From Terriglobus sp. (GTDB lineage Bacteria > Acidobacteriota > Terriglobia > Terriglobales > Acidobacteriaceae), in NCBI GenBank assembly GCA_023265355.1, contig JAHFTZ010000085.1:1-8064 (forward strand): 8,064 bases of DNA, written 5' to 3'. A program made the position numbers and the translations under genes. The notes below the pieces were generated by a model. It did not search any database, had not been told where the DNA came from, and worked only from the letters and a program-made list of their open reading frames with translations. Position 1 is the first letter of the stretch, and each line of letters starts with the position of its first letter. Positions 1-6,105 of the stretch are shown one piece after another.

Positions 1-2
1 CT

Positions 3-74
3 GGGGGGATCTTGAAACAGCGTACCGCAGCGGAAGAACTCACGCCGGGCTACCTGTCTGTTATAGCAAAATGA
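3..74 (+). CDS. Possible 3' end of an unidentified plus-strand gene
   Basis: One plus-strand frame is open from the left edge to a TGA at 72-74. It would give a 23-residue C-terminus ending ELTPGYLSVIAK. The composition looks protein-like, but I recognise no family and the stretch is too short to exclude chance in GC-rich DNA. If real, the gene would converge on the CAP-domain gene that ends at 127. A minus-strand promoter-like pair lies over the same bases and argues for a different reading of this edge, so the two calls compete. Confidence 0.25.
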   Translation, partial: GGILKQRTAAEELTPGYLSVIAK

Positions 75-88
75 GGCCGCAGGGTCAA
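60..88 (-). promoter_or_regulatory. Sigma-70-like promoter pointing left out of the window
   Basis: On the minus strand a -35-like TTGACC (88 down to 83) is followed, after exactly 17 bases, by a -10-like TATAAC (65 down to 60). Each hexamer matches the consensus at five of six positions. Transcription would start near position 53 and run off the left edge, so it would serve a gene or RNA outside the window. It lies just beyond the stop of the CAP-domain gene. A chance match is possible, and no downstream gene is visible to confirm it. Confidence 0.35.
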
Positions 89-126
89 AGCGAGCAAGCG
101 CCCGCGTACGACAAAGGCTCAGCCGC

Positions 127-900
127 CTAGGGATAAAGCAGAACAGCAATGCTGTAGCCCGCAAACGCGCTGCTCCCTGGAGTACAGGCTCCCACCTCCG
201 CGTGCGTGTACTGCCCTGAAGCCAGCTTGGCCGTTAGCTGCTCTGGCAGCGACGTCAGGCTCGATCCCGAGTACCGCATGACGAACGATGGCTTGCGATC
301 CCCAGCATAGCCTTTCTCGCGCAAACAAGTCTCGCGCGCTTCAGAGGTCGGCGTGATCGCAATACCGTAGCGCTGCGCCAACAGAGCACTCACCTTGGCC
401 TCCTGCGCAGCGAGAGACAGCGCTTCCACATCGCGGGAGAAGTCCTGGACCGCCCAAAGGCGGCCTCGAGACATCACGGCCGAAATACCCACTGACGTGA
501 TCACCGGATCCAGAATATTTGCGCGATGTCCCGGGGAGTGCATCCACGCGCTGTGGAGCGTGATCGAAGATTCGCCAACCCCTACATTCTCGGCGACGGT
601 AGAAAACTTCGCCCCAGCAGTCGACGTGCGCTGCTTGAGATCCGGCTCGCCCGAAAACTGGTGGGAGATGCCTCCCGTGCGTGCCATACGGATCGCATGC
701 TCTCTCGCCGCAATCGCCATCTGCGGGTTCCATGCGAGCGCAGGCAGACCTGCAGCGGCACGCTCCTGGTTCAGCGCTGCAAACAGATACTGCTCGGCCA
801 CCGTCCGGCCCTGGGCCAACATGCTGCGAGCGCACACAAAAGACAATACGAAAACTGCAAAGACAAAGGCACGTCGCACAATCGACCCCGGATTACTCAC
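127..900 (-). CDS. Secreted CAP/SCP-domain protein
   Basis: This 257-residue protein starts with a basic stretch and a hydrophobic segment (about residues 9-28, ending SMLAQ), which reads as a Sec signal peptide, so export is expected. Residues about 35-155 form a CAP (cysteine-rich secretory/SCP/PR-1) domain: LNQERAAAGLPAL, REHAIRMA with His68, VAENVG with Glu104, HSPGHRANIL with His125, and a closing WAVQDF. The His/Glu set matches the conserved CAP cavity. Bacterial CAP proteins are usually extracytoplasmic and mostly of unknown role; no enzyme activity can be assigned. About 100 further residues follow the domain, with two cysteines (192, 239) that could pair; I do not recognise this tail. 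The start is GTG at 900; a second GTG at codon 8 would also leave the signal peptide intact. No clear Shine-Dalgarno is seen. It lies 51 bases downstream of the glycosyltransferase gene on the same strand, so co-transcription is possible. Confidence 0.88.
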   Translation of the reverse strand: MSNPGSIVRRAFVFAVFVLSFVCARSMLAQGRTVAEQYLFAALNQERAAAGLPALAWNPQMAIAAREHAIRMARTGGISHQFSGEPDLKQRTSTAGAKFSTVAENVGVGESSITLHSAWMHSPGHRANILDPVITSVGISAVMSRGRLWAVQDFSRDVEALSLAAQEAKVSALLAQRYGIAITPTSEARETCLREKGYAGDRKPSFVMRYSGSSLTSLPEQLTAKLASGQYTHAEVGACTPGSSAFAGYSIAVLLYP

Positions 901-934
901 ATCGATTCAGACACAGACTTAAATTCAATCGATG
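900..934. repeat. 8-bp perfect inverted repeat at the CAP gene start
   Basis: CATCGATT (900-907) and AATCGATG (927-934) are perfect reverse complements separated by 19 bases. The left arm begins on the first base of the CAP gene's GTG codon. The pair fills most of the 51-base gap between the glycosyltransferase stop and the CAP start. It could be an operator or an mRNA hairpin that occludes the start; there is no T-run to make it a good terminator. Confidence 0.45.
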
Positions 935-951
935 CGATTGTTCTTCTAACT

Positions 952-1749
952 CTAACTGCCCTGCTTCAGGGGCGGAAGCATGCTGCGAAAGCGAAACATT
1001 AGTTTCGCCAGGGCAAAGGAACTGGCGTACCTCGGTCCGTACAGCTTGGGATTATCCATCGTTCGGATCAGCCAGCCAAGGTAGAACTTGTCTGCCCACA
1101 TCGGCACCTTCACCTGGTCGCCCGACAGAAAAGCAATTGCGGCTCCAATGCAATGGATCCCCGGAACAAAGCTCAGGTTCCGTCGCAGATAAAGGCCAAG
1201 TCGCTCCTGGCTTCCTCCGCCAATCGTCATAATCACATGCCTGGGACGCAGACGTTCCAGCATCTCCAAAAGCACCGGATCCTGGATGGGCCCCGGAGGA
1301 TAAACCGGCGCAAGATAAATGTGCGAGTCCGGAGGATCGATGCCCTGCGTCTGCAGCCATGCGCGGTTCGTCTCCGCCGACTTTGGCCGGGCCATCACCC
1401 ATACCGTCTCCTCAGGTCTCTTCATCTCCGGACGCGAGAGAAGTTCATCCAGATAGGCCAGACCCGAGATGCGCGGAATCTTCTCCCACTGCAGAAGCTG
1501 CCACACCAGCACCATGTATGCGCTGTCTGCGATGACAAAATCCGCCTCCAGCAGAGCTTCGCGCGACTCCAGATCCGTCTCGATCAATCGCAGCACCGGA
1601 GCGGAGGGAACCACCAGCAGCCCACCATGCAACATCCGGTCGACCGCGCCCTTCAGCGATCCCGCAAAAAAGCGAACTCCGAGAATGGTTCGAAACTCGT
1701 TGCCATCCCGTTTTCCTGTGGAAGAAATCTCCCGGTCCAACTCAGCCAT
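952..1749 (-). CDS. WecG/TagA/CpsF-family glycosyltransferase, divergent
   Basis: This 265-residue protein matches the WecG/TagA/CpsF family (GT26), which transfers a sugar such as N-acetylmannosamine or its uronate onto a lipid-linked acceptor at the cytoplasmic membrane during surface polysaccharide synthesis. Landmarks run in family order: ILGVRF (22-27), EADFVIADSAYMV with Asp75 at the conserved PDG position, RISGLAYLDELL (93-104), then GGGSQERLGLYLRRN (177-191) in place of the usual G-x-PKQE-W segment, and IGAAIAFLSGDQVKVPMW followed by GWLIRTMDNPKLYGPRY. The early T-x-N segment reads VVPSAPVL, so this is a diverged member and its substrate cannot be named. The frame stays open far upstream, but that part lies opposite the permease gene and shows no family similarity; ATG at 1749 gives a normal family length. 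No good Shine-Dalgarno precedes it. The permease gene diverges from it about 70 bases away, and the CAP gene follows downstream. Confidence 0.82.
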   Translation of the reverse strand: MAELDREISSTGKRDGNEFRTILGVRFFAGSLKGAVDRMLHGGLLVVPSAPVLRLIETDLESREALLEADFVIADSAYMVLVWQLLQWEKIPRISGLAYLDELLSRPEMKRPEETVWVMARPKSAETNRAWLQTQGIDPPDSHIYLAPVYPPGPIQDPVLLEMLERLRPRHVIMTIGGGSQERLGLYLRRNLSFVPGIHCIGAAIAFLSGDQVKVPMWADKFYLGWLIRTMDNPKLYGPRYASSFALAKLMFRFRSMLPPLKQGS

Positions 1750-1818
1750 AGCACAAGTATGCCTGACGGCTCTCCCGGCTGACGCACACCGCCCCACCAC
1801 AGGTAACATGTTCAAGTG

Positions 1819-2643
1819 ATGCATCGCAACTGGCTTACATGGACCGCGCTTTTTCTTCTGGGAATCTTCGCCGTCGCGGCTCTTCTGGCACCATGGATCG
1901 CTCCACACGATCCTGCCGCACTCAATCTGCAGGCACGTCTGCTCTCTCCGGGCCACGGTCACTGGTTTGGCACCGACGAACTGGGAAGAGACATCTTCTC
2001 GCGCACGCTCTTTGGCGCGCGTATCTCTCTCACCGTAGCCATTACGGTCGTAGGTCTCTCCCTTGTCTTCGGTGCTTTGGTCGGTTGCGTTGCAGGCTTC
2101 TACGGCGGCTGGCGCGACGCCCTGCTCAACATCTACGTCATGAACGCCTTCATGGCGCTGCCGGGGATTCTCCTTGCCATCGCACTCGTTGCCTTCCTCG
2201 GCCCGGGCCTGCGCAATGTCATTCTCGCACTCGCCATCTCCGGCTGGGTCAACTACGCCCGTCTCGTGCGCGCTCAGGTGATGGCAGCGAGAGAACGCGA
2301 ATACGTGGAAGCGGCCCGTGCTCTCGGAGCAAACAATCTCCGCATCCTCACACGCCACATTCTTCCAAATATTCTGCAGCCTGTGATCGTGCAGGCAGCA
2401 GTAGGCATGGCGGCAGCCATCCTGGCGGAAGCCACATTGAGCTTCCTCGGCCTCGGCGTTCCTCCGCCGATGGCCAGTTGGGGATCGATGCTCAACGACG
2501 CGCGGCCCCATCTCTTCGACGCGCCGCACATGATCTTCTTCCCAGCCATGGCCGTCATGCTCTGCGTGCTGGCATTCTGCTTCCTCGGCGACGCTCTCCG
2601 AGACTACGCCGATCCCAGAACACGCCTCTCCGCTGGCCTGTAA
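1819..2643 (+). CDS. DppC/OppC-type peptide ABC transporter permease, orphan
   Basis: This 274-residue inner-membrane protein is the second permease subunit type of dipeptide/oligopeptide/nickel ABC importers. The N-terminus has one hydrophobic helix (about 8-28) and then the family hallmark HWFGTDELGRDIFSR (48-62), followed by ARISLTV and several more membrane spans. The EAA loop that docks on the ATPase is clear at 164-183 (EAARALGANN...HILPNI), followed by LAEATLSFLGLGVPPPMASWGSML (202-225). Length and motif order are normal, so the gene looks intact. Such permeases work as a heterodimer with a DppB-type partner, two ATPases and a binding protein, yet none of those is next to it here. ATG at 1819 is chosen; an in-frame GTG at 1816 is equally possible. 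Only a weak AGGT lies upstream. It diverges from the glycosyltransferase gene and converges on thrB. Confidence 0.9.
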   Translation: MHRNWLTWTALFLLGIFAVAALLAPWIAPHDPAALNLQARLLSPGHGHWFGTDELGRDIFSRTLFGARISLTVAITVVGLSLVFGALVGCVAGFYGGWRDALLNIYVMNAFMALPGILLAIALVAFLGPGLRNVILALAISGWVNYARLVRAQVMAAREREYVEAARALGANNLRILTRHILPNILQPVIVQAAVGMAAAILAEATLSFLGLGVPPPMASWGSMLNDARPHLFDAPHMIFFPAMAVMLCVLAFCFLGDALRDYADPRTRLSAGL

Positions 2644-2644
2644 C

Positions 2645-2681
2645 CCCCTTTGTCATTCCGTAGCGCAAGCGAAGGAATCTG
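2645..2681. repeat. Short dispersed palindromic repeat, copy 1
   Basis: This segment, right after the permease stop, reads CCCCTTTGTCATTCCGTAGCG then CAAGCGAAGGAATCTG. It matches a second copy at 6070-6105 almost base for base over about 36 positions. Both copies have short complementary arms: ATTCC (2655-2659) with GGAAT (2674-2678) here, and ATCCC with GGGAT there. Similar 'TCATTCCG...GGAATC' units are, from memory, common between genes in Acidobacteriota. It is probably a REP-like extragenic element. Confidence 0.7.
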
Positions 2682-2712
2682 GTTTTATTCTTTTCAAACC
2701 CCAAAAGAGTGA

Positions 2713-2749
2713 AGCGCCCGGATCCCGACAGGCGGGTTCAACGGGCGCT
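2713..2749 (-). terminator. thrB: Nested hairpin, candidate terminator of the thrCB transcript
   Basis: AGCGCCCG (2713-2720) and CGGGCGCT (2742-2749) form a perfect GC-rich 8-bp inverted repeat. Inside it, CCCG (2724-2727) pairs with CGGG (2733-2736) around a 5-base loop. Read on the minus strand, the stem is followed by TCACTCTTTTGG, a loose T-rich tail; on the plus strand no T-run follows. It therefore fits best as the end of the leftward thrC-thrB message, although it lies about 114 bases beyond the thrB stop and the T-tract is imperfect. Confidence 0.42.
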
Positions 2750-2780
2750 ATGCAGGTAGAGCCCTTCCCAAGGCTGCCTA

Positions 2781-2861
2781 CAAAACATAAGTTACCGTTG
2801 AAGGGATCTAATCACAAGAAATCTATGGTAACCATAAAGTAATCAAAACAAATTGGTTACT
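2781..2861. other. AT-rich segment with repeated GTTAC/GTAAC words downstream of thrB
   Basis: These 81 bases are clearly richer in A and T than the flanking genes. They contain three GTTAC-type words in mixed orientation: GTTACC at 2791-2796, GGTAACC within the near-palindrome ATGGT-A-ACCAT (2825-2835), and GGTTACT at 2855-2861. AGTAATCA (2838-2845) can pair with TGGTTACT (2854-2861) with one G-U pair in plus-strand RNA. I see no gene here. It could be 3' untranslated sequence with weak hairpins or a protein-binding site. Confidence 0.3.
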
Positions 2862-2862
2862 G

Positions 2863-3768
2863 CTAGAGCGTAGCCCCGCCGCCCATTCTGGATCGAAATA
2901 ACTCGACCTCATTTCCCTTCAGAACTTTCAGCACGAGCGCCTCGGCAACAGCCAGATCCATACCGTCTTCCAGAACCAGCAAAACCGACGGTCCCGCACC
3001 GGAAAGCGCCACGCCCAGAATGCCATCCTTGCCAGCCAGCGGCAAAAGGAGCGGCAGTAGAGCACATGCCTCCGACCGGTAAGGCTGGTGAACGCGATCG
3101 CGCATGGCCATGGCCAGCAGTTCACCACGACCAGTAGCAAACGCCGCCGTGAGCAACGATGCCGCCTGAATATTGGCGACCGTGTCCGCCTTGGAATAGC
3201 TCTCAGGCAGCAGGCCGCGCGCCTTGGAAGTCGACAACGAAGCTCCCGGCATCACCAAAAGCAAAGGCCACTTCGTCGCCGGTGCAAGTGAGACCGCAGA
3301 CACCGTCGTCACAGAGCCCTCCGTCGACATCGCCGAAACCGTAAGTCCGCCCATCACGCACGCAGCCACATTGTCCGGATGACCTTCACGAAGACTTGCT
3401 TCGGTCAGAATCTCATGCCGGCCCCATCCCAATTTTCCGAAGTGCGAAGCCAGAGCAACACCAGCTACAAGCGCCGCCGCAGAAGAGCCGCAGCCCATCC
3501 CCAGCGGAATCTCATTGCGCACCTTCAGAGCCAGCGCCGGAGCACTGATCCCCTGCTGCCCCAATACCTCCTGATACGTGGACAGGATCAGGGAATCCTC
3601 AACGTCGCCACAGACCTGCGCATTGCGACCCGTCGCCTCGATCACGAATTTCCCAGCAAGCTCCGCCTCCACGTACAGATGAAAGTCCATCGCCAGGCCC
3701 AGGGCATCGAAGCCCGGCCCGAGGTTCGCAGAAGTTGCAGGCAGACGAAGCCGTACCGTTCCACTCAT
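2863..3768 (-). CDS. thrB: Homoserine kinase
   Basis: ThrB (301 residues) phosphorylates L-homoserine with ATP to give O-phosphohomoserine, the substrate of ThrC, in the cytoplasm. It is a GHMP kinase with all expected landmarks: the N-terminal LPATSANLGPGFDALGLAM (9-27), the ATP phosphate-binding loop PLGMGCGSSAA (88-98), EGHPDN (129-133 region) and the C-terminal LSGAGPSVLLVL (255-266). The length is typical. The ATG lies 2 bases after the thrC stop (TGA-AG-ATG), so translation is probably coupled to thrC. No separate promoter is visible. The gene ends in TAG just before the AT-rich segment. The gene looks intact and its identity is secure. Confidence 0.95.
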   Translation of the reverse strand: MSGTVRLRLPATSANLGPGFDALGLAMDFHLYVEAELAGKFVIEATGRNAQVCGDVEDSLILSTYQEVLGQQGISAPALALKVRNEIPLGMGCGSSAAALVAGVALASHFGKLGWGRHEILTEASLREGHPDNVAACVMGGLTVSAMSTEGSVTTVSAVSLAPATKWPLLLVMPGASLSTSKARGLLPESYSKADTVANIQAASLLTAAFATGRGELLAMAMRDRVHQPYRSEACALLPLLLPLAGKDGILGVALSGAGPSVLLVLEDGMDLAVAEALVLKVLKGNEVELFRSRMGGGATL

Positions 3769-3770
3769 CT

Positions 3771-5141
3771 TCAGAGTACCGGCACAGGTGTGTTCTTGAT
3801 CTCGGCATCCAGAGCGCGTAACACCGTCTCTGGATCGGCATCGAGAACCAACGGCGGCCTGCGGTACGGCGCGGCCTCCTCGATGTCCATCGCCAGCATG
3901 CCGCGATGAAAGTCGATGGTGTACTCAGGATCCTTCAGCGTGTGTCCGGTCAGCAGAAGCACCGTGCGCTCACCGCGCTCCACACGGCCCTGTGCCACAA
4001 GCTTCTTCAGGCCCGCCAGTGTCACGGCAGACGCCGGTTCGCAACCGATGCCCTCGGCACCGATCTGGGCTTTCGCAAACGCAATCTCCGACTCCGAAAC
4101 CTGCTCGCACCAGCCATTGGTCGTCTCGATGATGCGTGCGGCCTTGCGCCAAGAAGCCGGATTCCCGATACGGATCGCAGTCGCGCGCGTATCGGCGACA
4201 ACCGGGTCGATCTCCTTGTGATCGTTCGTAAACCATTGAAAGAGCGGGTTCGCTCCCATTGCCTGAATCACCGAGATCTTCGGAACACGGTCGATCAGAC
4301 CCAGGTGCTTCATCTCGGCAAATCCCTTGCCCAAAGCCGATCCGTTGGCCAGATTGCCGCCCGGCACGATGACGTGATGCGGAACTTGCCAATCAAGCTG
4401 CTCCACCATCTCCACCGCAGGTGTCTTCTGCCCCTCTAGACGGTAAGGATTCACGGAGTTCAGCAGATAAATCGGATGCCGCTTCACCAGCTCCGCGAGA
4501 ATCCGCACGCAGCCGTCGAAGTCCGTCTTCAACTGGACCGTCATCGCTCCGTAGTCCATCGACTGCGACAGCTTGCCCCAGGCGATCTTGCCTTCGGGAA
4601 TGAAGACGATACTCCGCAGCCCGGCGCGCGCGGCGTAGGCAGCCATAGCCGCCGAGGTGTTCCCAGTGGAGGCACAGGCCACCCACTCGTATCCGCGCTC
4701 CACGGCGACCGACAGCGCCGCCGTCATGCCCGTGTCCTTGAACGAGCCCGTGGGATTCATGCCTTGGTGCTTCGCCAGAAGGAAATCCAGCCCCAGCGTC
4801 TTCGCGCAGCGGGGCAGATCGTAAAGCGGGGTGTTTCCTTCGCGCAGCGTGGTCGCGGTGTTGTCGTCCTTCAGAATCGGCAGCAACTCGCGGTAGCGCC
4901 AGACGCCGGACTGGTCAATCGGCAGCGTCGAGTCGCGCCGTTCGGCCCAGAGATGCCGCAGCGCGGACGGGTTGGGCAGATTCCGATGGGGTGCGCCGGA
5001 GGTCTCGGCGCTTTCGCTCCAAGGGTACTCAATCTCATAAAGTTCGCGCGTTTCAGGATCCCTAAAATCGTGGGGAGCATCTTCGGGAGATATACGCTCG
5101 CCCGTTCCGATGCATCGAAGCTGATGTGACCGCATATTCAT
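3771..5141 (-). CDS. thrC: Threonine synthase
   Basis: ThrC (456 residues) is the pyridoxal-phosphate enzyme that converts O-phosphohomoserine and water to L-threonine and phosphate. The PLP lysine is Lys135 in HQGMNPTGSFKDTGM (125-139). STGNTSAAMAAYAARAGL (158-175), ending the substrate/cofactor loop, and the phosphate-binding PGGNLANGSALGKG (260-273) are both clear. SVNPYRLEGQKT (229-240) is also typical. Many relatives begin with LRC-x-x-C and a later CPxCG pair; here the N-terminus reads LRCIGTG and DFRDPET, so those extra cysteines are missing. ATG at 5141 is taken as the start; the second ATG at 5135 begins MRSHQLRC and is as likely. Neither has a good Shine-Dalgarno. It is the first gene of the thrC-thrB pair and diverges from modA with only 35 bases between starts, so its promoter must overlap the start of modA. 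Confidence 0.95.
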   Translation of the reverse strand: MNMRSHQLRCIGTGERISPEDAPHDFRDPETRELYEIEYPWSESAETSGAPHRNLPNPSALRHLWAERRDSTLPIDQSGVWRYRELLPILKDDNTATTLREGNTPLYDLPRCAKTLGLDFLLAKHQGMNPTGSFKDTGMTAALSVAVERGYEWVACASTGNTSAAMAAYAARAGLRSIVFIPEGKIAWGKLSQSMDYGAMTVQLKTDFDGCVRILAELVKRHPIYLLNSVNPYRLEGQKTPAVEMVEQLDWQVPHHVIVPGGNLANGSALGKGFAEMKHLGLIDRVPKISVIQAMGANPLFQWFTNDHKEIDPVVADTRATAIRIGNPASWRKAARIIETTNGWCEQVSESEIAFAKAQIGAEGIGCEPASAVTLAGLKKLVAQGRVERGERTVLLLTGHTLKDPEYTIDFHRGMLAMDIEEAAPYRRPPLVLDADPETVLRALDAEIKNTPVPVL

Positions 5142-5176
5142 GGCTAGGTACAGGGTATCGTAAAGGCTGCTTCTCT

Positions 5177-5968
5177 ATGAAACAGCTCGCTTTCATCGCT
5201 TTCATTTTGGCGGCGTTTTGCGCGTCTTCCAGTACTGCGAAGGCCCAGGCAAAACCTGCTCCCAAACCGAAGACAGAGCTGCACGTAGCCTCTGCGGCCG
5301 ATATGCAACCAGTCTTCGAGGTGCTTGCACCTTACTTCGAGCGCAAGACCGGTATTCATCTCGTCATCAACTACGGCGCGTCCTCCATCCTCTCCGAGCA
5401 GATGATCTCCGGTGCACCCGCGGACATCTTCTTCTCCGCGGACTACGTCTTCGCAGAACGTGTCGTCTCCGGCGGCATGGCCGATTCGACAGATGCAATC
5501 CCTTACGCCAAAGGCACGCTCGTTCTCTGGACCCGCAAGGACTCGCGCTTTAATCCTCTTCATCTGGAAGCACTGGAGAGAAAAGACCTCAAATCCGTCT
5601 CCATCGCCAACCCCGACCACGCTCCCTACGGACGCGCCGCTGTCTCCGCTTTGCAGAAGATGAAGTTTTATGAAAACGTCGCGCCCCACTTCGTGCAGGG
5701 CGAATCCGTCGCCCAGGCAGCGCAGTTTGCGCAGACCGGCAACGCGGAACTCGCCCTGATCTCGGAGACCATTGCCACCTCGCCAAAGTTCAAGAACAGC
5801 GGCAGCTTCGTCCTCTTCCCCACCTACGTCTACCCTGAGATCCGCCAGTGCGCCGTCATCTTGCGCAGCTCTCCCCAGCGCGACAACGCCCACAAGCTGC
5901 TGAATTACATCCTGAGCGACGAAGTCCAGGGACACCTCGCCAGCCTGGGTCTGCGCCCCATCAAGTAA
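5177..5968 (+). CDS. modA: Molybdate ABC transporter periplasmic binding protein
   Basis: ModA (263 residues) captures molybdate or tungstate in the periplasm and delivers it to ModBC. A basic Met-Lys start and a hydrophobic core (about 4-16) followed by STAKAQA make a Sec signal peptide; Cys15 is preceded by Phe, so this is not a convincing lipoprotein. The mature domain shows the family pattern: LHVASAADM (35-43), NYGASSILSEQMISGAPADIFFSAD (65-89), IANPDHAPYGRAA (144-155) and ESVAQAAQFAQTGNAELALIS (176-196). The oxyanion site is suggested by Ser39 and the Ser69/Ser70 pair. The position matching E. coli Tyr170 appears to be Ser196, as in the 'GNAxLGFVALSQ' variant of the family. The frame is open for 17 codons upstream, but ATG 5177 is preceded by AAAGG (5162-5166) and begins the signal peptide, so it is preferred. 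It heads the mod cluster, though 169 bases of hairpins separate it from modB. Confidence 0.93.
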   Translation: MKQLAFIAFILAAFCASSSTAKAQAKPAPKPKTELHVASAADMQPVFEVLAPYFERKTGIHLVINYGASSILSEQMISGAPADIFFSADYVFAERVVSGGMADSTDAIPYAKGTLVLWTRKDSRFNPLHLEALERKDLKSVSIANPDHAPYGRAAVSALQKMKFYENVAPHFVQGESVAQAAQFAQTGNAELALISETIATSPKFKNSGSFVLFPTYVYPEIRQCAVILRSSPQRDNAHKLLNYILSDEVQGHLASLGLRPIK

Positions 5969-5984
5969 GACAAAGCCGGGTGTT

Positions 5985-6008
5985 CCCTGTCCTGCTTTTG
6001 GACATGGG
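5985..6008 (+). repeat. Hairpin just after modA
   Basis: CCCTGTCC (5985-5992) can pair with GGACA-T-GGG (6000-6008) around the loop TGCTTTT, giving eight base pairs with one bulged T. It starts 16 bases past the modA stop. There is no T-tract after it, so it is a poor intrinsic terminator; it could stabilise the 3' end of a processed modA message. Confidence 0.4.
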
Positions 6009-6022
6009 TGATGGGCAAAGAG

Positions 6023-6067
6023 CGGGTGCCCCATATATCGCGCTCTTTGCGATGTGTGGGGCACCCG
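6023..6067. repeat. Strong 11-bp inverted repeat between modA and modB
   Basis: CGGGTGCCCCA (6023-6033) and TGGGGCACCCG (6057-6067) are perfect reverse complements. Inside, ATCGC (6037-6041) pairs with GCGAT (6049-6053) around a 7-base loop, so the whole unit can fold as a long two-stem hairpin. From memory, units with GGGTGCCCCA arms recur between genes of Acidobacteriota, so this is likely a dispersed extragenic repeat. It abuts the second copy of the other repeat, as if the two form one composite element. Confidence 0.7.
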
Positions 6068-6069
6068 GT

Positions 6070-6105
6070 CCCCTTTCTCATCCCGTAGCGAAGCGAAGGG
6101 ATCTG
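6070..6105. repeat. Short dispersed palindromic repeat, copy 2
   Basis: This segment reads CCCCTTTCTCATCCCGTAGCG then AAGCGAAGGGATCTG and matches copy 1 at 2645-2681 with one base missing and a few changes. Its arms are ATCCC (6080-6084) and GGGAT (6098-6102). Compared with copy 1 (ATTCC/GGAAT), one base in each arm has changed so that pairing is kept. It ends 32 bases before the modB start. Confidence 0.7.

Noticed and set aside
1..53. Possible tRNA-like segment on the minus strand at the left edge (TTCAAGATCC)
   Set aside because: The T-loop-like string has no complementary T-arm and no acceptor or anticodon arm can be built.
1750..2529. Upstream extension of the glycosyltransferase frame on the minus strand, giving a 525-residue protein
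   Set aside because: The extra 260 residues lie opposite the clearly real DppC-type permease and have no family features; they are a GC-driven open shadow frame.
2713..2749. Nested hairpin considered as a riboswitch or small RNA
   Set aside because: It is downstream of both neighbouring genes, not in a leader, and matches no known riboswitch core; a terminator role is simpler.
5126..5176. 17-codon N-terminal extension of modA
   Set aside because: It would overlap thrC and bury the signal peptide; ATG 5177 has a ribosome binding site and starts directly with the signal peptide.
5188..5205. 9-bp tandem direct repeat CGCTTTCAT in modA
   Set aside because: It encodes Ala-Phe-Ile twice in the hydrophobic core of the signal peptide; a coding effect is enough to explain it.
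5144..6064. 306-codon open frame on the minus strand opposite modA
   Set aside because: It mirrors the modA coding frame, has low-complexity Gly/Val/Asp-rich composition and no recognisable domain; modA has strong motifs.
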